Of a stretch of DNA of 64,000 bases, positions 59,438 through 64,000 are shown in pieces; within the stretch, counting starts at the first letter, position 1, and every line of letters begins with the position of its first letter. The DNA comes from VGNY01 sp964549635 (GTDB lineage: Bacteria > Chloroflexota > Dehalococcoidia > GIF9 > UBA5629): NCBI GenBank assembly GCA_964549635.1, contig CAZJVJ010000002.1, positions 62,001 to 126,000 on the forward strand, written 5' to 3'. Position numbers and translations under genes: made by a program. Under the pieces are notes generated by a model. The model did not search any database. It was not told where the DNA came from and was given only the letters and a program-made list of their open reading frames with translations.

Positions 59438-60805
59438 GTGAAAGACACTAAGGTCGTCTTAACAGAAAAGGAAATGCCTACAACTTGGTATAATATTCTG
59501 CCTGACTTGCCGAAGCCATTACCACCGTTGCTGCACCCGGTTACAGGGGAGCCGACAATCCTGCCACCGCCACTGTTCCCATCAGGAGTAAGGGAACAGG
59601 AGTTCAGCAAAGAACGTTACATTGAAATCCCAGACGAGGTGCTGGATATTTACAAATTGTATCGCCCCACCCCTTTAATTCGTGCCTACCGCCTGGAGAA
59701 GGCGCTGGATACCCCAGCGAAAATTTTCTATAAATATGAGGGAGTAAGTCCAGCTGGTAGCCATAAGCTCAACACTGCTGTGGCTCAGGCTTATTATGGC
59801 AAAAAGGATGGCATAAAGCGCTTCACTACTGAGACAGGTGCTGGCCAATGGGGCAGTGCTCTATCACTGGGTTGCGCTTTCTTTGGACTGGAGCTCAAGG
59901 TGTACATGGTCAAGGTAAGCTATAACCAGAAACCATACCGCCGTATCTTGATGGAGACATGGGGAGCCAAATGTGTTCCCAGCCCCAGTCAGGATACTGA
60001 AATAGGGCGCAAAATCCTGGCTGAAGACCCAAATTCCCCGGGCAGTCTGGCCATTGCCATTAGCGAGGCAATAGAGGATGCTTTCAGTCGCGAGGATACA
60101 TACTACTCAATAGGCAGCGTTATCAACTCGGTCTTGCTTCACCAGACAATAATAGGCCAGGAAGCGAAAAAGCAGATGGAGAAGGCAGGCATATATCCGG
60201 ATATCATTGTTGGCTGCATCGGCGGCGGTAGCAACTTCGCCGGTATGTTCTTACCTTTTGTAAAGGATAAAATTGAAGGTAAGAAACCGAAGTTGCGTAT
60301 TATAAACGTGGAGCCAGCGGCCTGCCCCAGCGTGACCAAGGGAGTTTATACATGGGACTATGGCGATGTTTGTGGCATGGCCCCGATAGTTAAAATGTAT
60401 ACACTAGGTCATACATTTATGCCGCCAGCGATTCATGCCGGTGGGCTTCGCTACCATGGCATGGCCCCGATAATTTGCCACCTTCATAGATTAGGTTTTG
60501 TGGAGGCTAAAGCAGTACCCCAGGTGGCAACTTTCCAAGCTGGCGTCCAATTTGCTCGCTCTGAAGGCATTATCCCAGCCCCGGAGCCAAACCATGCTAT
60601 CAGAGTAGCCATAGACGAGGCTTTGACTTGTAAGCAATCGGGCGAGAGCAAGACTATCCTTATAGCGCTAAGCGGGCATGGTCATTTTGATTTGGCAGCT
60701 TATGACGAGTATCTTAATGGGAAACTTCAGGATTACGAATATCCTGAAGAGAAAGTCAAAGAGGCCTTGGCCCATTTGCCTAAGGTAACGTACGCCGAAG
60801 CATAA
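59438..60805 (+). CDS. trpB: Tryptophan synthase beta chain, TrpB2 type
   Basis: A 455-residue PLP enzyme, longer than TrpB1 (about 400) and with the N-terminal PLPPLLHPVTGEPTI region of the TrpB2 group. K110 in GSHKLNTAVAQ binds PLP; CIGGGSNFAGMF is the phosphate loop; EGIIPAPEPNHAI holds a conserved segment. It joins indole and serine to tryptophan. No trpA is next to it; TrpB2 enzymes often work without TrpA, salvaging indole. GTG start behind AAGGAGG. Controlled by the tryptophan T-box. Confidence 0.95.
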   Translation: MKDTKVVLTEKEMPTTWYNILPDLPKPLPPLLHPVTGEPTILPPPLFPSGVREQEFSKERYIEIPDEVLDIYKLYRPTPLIRAYRLEKALDTPAKIFYKYEGVSPAGSHKLNTAVAQAYYGKKDGIKRFTTETGAGQWGSALSLGCAFFGLELKVYMVKVSYNQKPYRRILMETWGAKCVPSPSQDTEIGRKILAEDPNSPGSLAIAISEAIEDAFSREDTYYSIGSVINSVLLHQTIIGQEAKKQMEKAGIYPDIIVGCIGGGSNFAGMFLPFVKDKIEGKKPKLRIINVEPAACPSVTKGVYTWDYGDVCGMAPIVKMYTLGHTFMPPAIHAGGLRYHGMAPIICHLHRLGFVEAKAVPQVATFQAGVQFARSEGIIPAPEPNHAIRVAIDEALTCKQSGESKTILIALSGHGHFDLAAYDEYLNGKLQDYEYPEEKVKEALAHLPKVTYAEA

Positions 60806-60821
60806 GTTTTCAAAGCTGCCT

Positions 60822-60868
60822 GCATTTCCCCCTCATCTCATGCTGTTTAGATGATGAGGGGGAAATGC
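60822..60868. terminator. Stem-loop after trpB
   Basis: GCATTTCCCCCTCATC (60822-60837) and GATGAGGGGGAAATGC (60853-60868) pair perfectly over 16 bases with a 15-base loop. T-rich sequence follows only weakly (TCTATTATG). Probably ends trpB transcription and may also act on the opposite strand; the region on to 60987 holds nothing else. Confidence 0.75.
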
Positions 60869-60987
60869 TCTATTATGCAGTATCGGCAATAAATTCAAAA
60901 ATGCCAATTTGACGTTTAAGATAATCTGACTTGTTTTGCAGACACGGATTCGTTCGCATTTAGAATTTTAAACGTCGATTTTGCTAA

Positions 60988-61767
60988 TCACAAGCTAATC
61001 CTCATATTTTCGTAAGCAACATCAATACTAATTCCCAGTTGACGACCTATTTCTTTCACCTCTTGTTCTACCTCCCTCCGAAAATGCAGTGGTATATGGA
61101 TAACAACGACCCGCGGCAAAAAACCCTTTATTTGGCAAAATCGTATGAGTTCCTCTTTAAGAAGCTGAGCTGAAAGATGCCCCACCGTTGTAAGAAAATT
61201 TTGGACTGCATTGATGCCAGAAACTTCGATTAAGAGCAATTGCGGTGATATTTGTTGCCAGCATGATGCCAAACCAGGGCCGGTATCACCAGTGTAGAAC
61301 AAGCTTTTACCATCTTTAGATATGACCCAATAACCTACAGAAGGCACTGAATGATTTACGGGCACTGGTAATATATCGTAGTCGTTTATAGTGTACCTTT
61401 CGAGTGGCTTGATGGCTATCGGTCGAAGGAAAGGTTTATCCTTTGACGGCCATTTGGAGAAGTCGGCATACATTTTACCATCGAGAAGGCAGAAATTAAC
61501 TATGTCCAAGGTTTGGCCCAAGGCGTATATTTCAACAGGAGTGGAAAACATAGCGCCGTTGGCCCCAAAAGTAACCAAGTCGCGGGTATGGTCAAAGTGA
61601 TGGTGACTAAGGAGGATAGCCCTTATCTTTTGTTGTTCCTGCAATGAGAGGCTTGAGGTAAGACTACCAGCATCTAGGGCGAGTACATCATCAATTAGAA
61701 TTGATACCATCCTTTGTCCCTGTGCTTCAGTGCTATGTGCACCTAAAATCCGAACTTCCATTTGCAC
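60988..61767 (-). CDS. Metallo-beta-lactamase fold hydrolase (class II cyclic-nucleotide phosphodiesterase-like)
   Basis: A 259-residue protein. The metal-binding H-x-H-x-D-H is present as SHHHFDH in the expected place after ILLS; later metal ligands may be VNHSVPSVGYW, FYTGDTGPG and the C-terminal VVVIHIPLHFRREV. The segment VRILGAHSTEAQGQRMVSIL at the N-terminus and the GHLSAQLLKEE helix resemble class II cAMP phosphodiesterases more than RNase Z. The substrate is probably a phosphoester, but this is not proven. Alone between two convergent or divergent neighbours. Confidence 0.82.
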   Translation of the reverse strand: MQMEVRILGAHSTEAQGQRMVSILIDDVLALDAGSLTSSLSLQEQQKIRAILLSHHHFDHTRDLVTFGANGAMFSTPVEIYALGQTLDIVNFCLLDGKMYADFSKWPSKDKPFLRPIAIKPLERYTINDYDILPVPVNHSVPSVGYWVISKDGKSLFYTGDTGPGLASCWQQISPQLLLIEVSGINAVQNFLTTVGHLSAQLLKEELIRFCQIKGFLPRVVVIHIPLHFRREVEQEVKEIGRQLGISIDVAYENMRISL

Positions 61768-61913
61768 GCCTCCATCACAAATTCATTTCGGTGTGAGCTA
61801 TAGGTCTTTAACCATACATTATGCTGAAACTTTCCGTATGGAATCAAATGTTTTAAGTTGTGCCCTACATCCTTTTTGTTTCTTATAATGGCGTATGGTA
61901 GAATTTAAAAACT

Positions 61914-63047
61914 GTGAACTGGATGATATTGAAACGTATTATTTTTTCCCTATTGATCTCCTTCCTAGTGATAAGCCTAGTGGGCTGCCTTCAGCCTATT
62001 ATTCCTAGCTTGTCCAAATCTGAAACACCGACACCGGCTACTTATCCAGTTGGGGCGCCAATAGACCCATCGTGGTCACCACCTTTGGGTAAGACTGAAG
62101 CGCCAGTATTGCCTAGCATAGCTGATGTTGTAGAGAAGGTTTATCCGTCGGTAGTAGCGATAAGCACGCGAGTGGAAATGGTGGACATTTTCCTCATGCC
62201 ACGAACGCAAAAAGGTGCGGGCTCAGGGTGGATCATAGATAAAAACGGAATCATAGTTACCAATTATCATGTGGTTGAAGGGGCCAAGAAGGTGACTATA
62301 GAGCTATCCGATGGCAGGTTTTTCGAAGTGGATCAAAAGGATGTATATGGAGACCCTCTTACAGATCTAGCGGTAATTAAAATCAGCGCTAGTAATTTGC
62401 CGGCTGCTAGTATTGGAGATTCGACCAAGCTGAGGGTTGGCGACTGGTTAGTGGCGATAGGTAACCCCTTGGGCCAAGGGTTAAGAGCCAAGGAAGGAAC
62501 TGTCAGTGGTCTGAAGGTCTCTCTAAATGTAGATGGACAGACTCTGAGTGACCTCATTGAAACGTCGGCAGCTATAAACCCGGGCAATAGCGGAGGCCCT
62601 CTTGTGAACATGAAGGGGGAGGTAATTGGTATTACCAGTGCCAAAATCGCAGCAATCGGAGTAGAAGGAATGGGTTATGCTATAAGCATTAAGACAGCTT
62701 TGCCTATTATCGAGCAGTTGATTAGACAGGGCTACGTAATCCGTCCCTGGTTAGGTGTGGTGCTGTATACTGTTGACCAGTACATTGCAGCAGTTAACCG
62801 CTTATCTGTCAACAAAGGGGCAATTGTTACCTATGTAAAAACTGGCAGTCCAGCAGACCAAGCGGGATTGCGAAGGTTTGATGTAATTGTCCGTTTTAAC
62901 GATAGAGAGATAACCACTGCTGATGAGCTAATAGATGCCATACATAATTCCAAAGTGGGGGAGGAGGTAAAAATAACCTTTGTCAGGGGAACAGAGAGAA
63001 TTACAACGTATGCCCGTTTGATACAAAGTCCACCACCACAGCGATAA
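61914..63047 (+). CDS. Lipoprotein HtrA-type serine protease with PDZ domain
   Basis: A 377-residue Deg/HtrA protease. A signal with lipobox LVGC (C25) means it is lipid-anchored outside the membrane. The catalytic triad is H119 (TNYHVVEG), D151 (DPLTDLAVIK) and S226 (AINPGNSGGPLV). Residues about 280-372 are one PDZ domain (RPWLGVVLYTV, GSPADQAGLRRFDVIVRFND). It degrades or refolds damaged exported proteins. GTG 61914 is used; an ATG at 61923 is an alternative. A TATAAT (61884-61889) lies upstream. Confidence 0.93.
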   Translation: MNWMILKRIIFSLLISFLVISLVGCLQPIIPSLSKSETPTPATYPVGAPIDPSWSPPLGKTEAPVLPSIADVVEKVYPSVVAISTRVEMVDIFLMPRTQKGAGSGWIIDKNGIIVTNYHVVEGAKKVTIELSDGRFFEVDQKDVYGDPLTDLAVIKISASNLPAASIGDSTKLRVGDWLVAIGNPLGQGLRAKEGTVSGLKVSLNVDGQTLSDLIETSAAINPGNSGGPLVNMKGEVIGITSAKIAAIGVEGMGYAISIKTALPIIEQLIRQGYVIRPWLGVVLYTVDQYIAAVNRLSVNKGAIVTYVKTGSPADQAGLRRFDVIVRFNDREITTADELIDAIHNSKVGEEVKITFVRGTERITTYARLIQSPPPQR

Positions 63048-63068
63048 GCGAATAGGTTTCCACTTTAC

Positions 63069-64000
63069 CTAGACTGCCTTTTTGATGCCAAGCGAAATTT
63101 CATATCCTGAAATGTGGTGCTTTTCACTATAGCTTTCATTAGGAGGTAATGCCGGGATTAACTCACGTGATAGAGTTTCTTGCTTAACGTACTCGGCAAA
63201 CTCCATTATCATATATCGAATTGATTCGTCACCGTAGTAATAGGTGACGATGTGATCAGTGATGTTTAAATTTGCTGAGCGGCGCATTGTCTGCAGACGT
63301 CTTACCACCTCGCGGGCGATACCTTCTGCTTTGAGTTCAGGTGATAGGTCTGTAGCTACTGCTACCCAATAGTCGCCGTCACTAGCCCAAACGTGGTTCA
63401 GTTTATCAATAAGGCTCTCCACCTTTTCGCAGAATTCAAGTTCCTTAACATTAAGCTCATCCAGTATCTGATAGTATAGCCTTTGTAAGGCATTTTTTTC
63501 TGAAGCTGATTTTACTTTTATTAGTACCTTGGCTAGAGGTTGACGGACCTTTATGCCTGCCTTAGCACGCGCAGCACGACCGATGCTACATACTTTCATA
63601 ACGAGATAAGTAGCCTCATTCAATTGCTCATCTATTCGAGTTTCATCAGCAATAGGAAAATCGGTCAGGTGCACGCTCTCCGGAGCTTGAGGATCAACCG
63701 AGCGCACCAAGTTCTGGTATATCTCTTCGGAGATAAACGGCGTAAAAGGCGCCAGAAGTGTACATAAAGTTACCAGGCACTGGTATAATGTAGCATAAGC
63801 TGCTAGCTTGTCTGCATCGTTCTGGCTTTTCCAGAAACGGCGTCGGCTGCGTCTTACATACCAATTGGAAAGCTCGTCCACAAAAGTCTCGATCTTTCGC
63901 CCAGCTGAAGTGGGGTCGTAGTTGTTGAGATCTTGGTCTACATGAGATATAAGCTGATTAAGCCGGGAAAGAATCCATTTGTCTAAATCAGAAAGTAATG
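63069..64000 (-). CDS. ileS: Isoleucyl-tRNA synthetase, C-terminal part (5' end outside window)
   Basis: The open frame continues without stop to the window edge, so the visible 310 or so codons are the C-terminal part of a much larger enzyme. SDLDKWILSRLNQLISHVDQ, VDELSNWYVRRSRRRFWKS and PFTPFISEEIYQNLV are typical of IleS anticodon-binding domains, and the long C-terminal end (EFAEYVKQETLSREL, HHISGYEISLGIKKAV) fits the second, longer IleS type. The catalytic HIGH and KMSKS motifs lie outside the window. It charges tRNA-Ile. Confidence 0.95.
   Translation of the reverse strand, partial: LLSDLDKWILSRLNQLISHVDQDLNNYDPTSAGRKIETFVDELSNWYVRRSRRRFWKSQNDADKLAAYATLYQCLVTLCTLLAPFTPFISEEIYQNLVRSVDPQAPESVHLTDFPIADETRIDEQLNEATYLVMKVCSIGRAARAKAGIKVRQPLAKVLIKVKSASEKNALQRLYYQILDELNVKELEFCEKVESLIDKLNHVWASDGDYWVAVATDLSPELKAEGIAREVVRRLQTMRRSANLNITDHIVTYYYGDESIRYMIMEFAEYVKQETLSRELIPALPPNESYSEKHHISGYEISLGIKKAV

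Noticed and set aside
1..64000. CRISPR arrays, prophage, insertion sequences, rRNA and reductive dehalogenase genes
   Set aside because: Looked for by reading both strands; no regular direct repeats, transposase motifs, phage structural genes, rRNA segments or dehalogenase-like genes were seen.

Overview
The window looks like a chromosomal segment of an uncultured bacterium, most probably a Chloroflexota member of the Dehalococcoidia type. This is an inference from gene content and style: acyl-CoA-centred catabolism, many branched-chain-type ABC transporter parts, lipoproteins with PsbP-like domains, a split ADP-forming acyl-CoA synthetase, moderate GC, and frequent GTG/TTG starts behind strong AGGAGG sites. 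There is no rRNA, phage, transposase or CRISPR array. One tRNA (Pro, GGG) is present. Region 1 (1-4426): the end of thiE overlapping a translin/TRAX-like gene, then the alpha and beta subunits of an ADP-forming acyl-CoA synthetase on opposite strands with overlapping tails, and an iron-sulfur flavoprotein-like gene. Region 2 (4452-12715): a strong promoter and an eight-gene operon: an HMG-CoA-synthase-like/DUF35 fusion, an SCP2-type thiolase, two MaoC-fold proteins, two short-chain dehydrogenases and two acyl-CoA dehydrogenases. In both the MaoC pair and the dehydrogenase pair one partner keeps the catalytic residues and the other has lost them, the layout known from heteromeric steroid side-chain enzymes. 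Region 3 (12941-29828): two complete Liv-type ABC uptake systems. The first is split into convergent halves (SBP-livH-livM facing fadD-livG-livF). The second runs livG-acyl-CoA synthetase-livH-livM-SBP-SBP-lipoprotein-livF. Each carries its own AMP-forming acyl-CoA ligase, so uptake and CoA activation of an organic acid appear coupled. The first SBP and the 27530 lipoprotein share a nearly identical PsbP-like C-terminal domain. Region 4 (29915-38601, minus strand): biotin carboxylase, carboxyltransferase, crotonase, BKACE-type enzyme, a 77-residue biotinyl carrier and three acyl-CoA dehydrogenases, all behind one good promoter. Regions 2-4 together can import acids, activate them to CoA esters, dehydrogenate, hydrate, oxidise, cleave and carboxylate them; the substrate is not visible from sequence. 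Region 5 (38725-64000) is mostly housekeeping: two secreted lipoproteins, tRNA-Pro, a parvulin-type foldase, hom-thrC, flavin reductase, folE, a MacA/MacB-like exporter with two permeases, polA with intact proofreading residues, argF, der-plsY-gpsA, dnaJ, a tryptophan T-box controlling a trpB2 gene, a metallo-beta-lactamase-fold protein, a lipoprotein HtrA protease and the 3' end of ileS.
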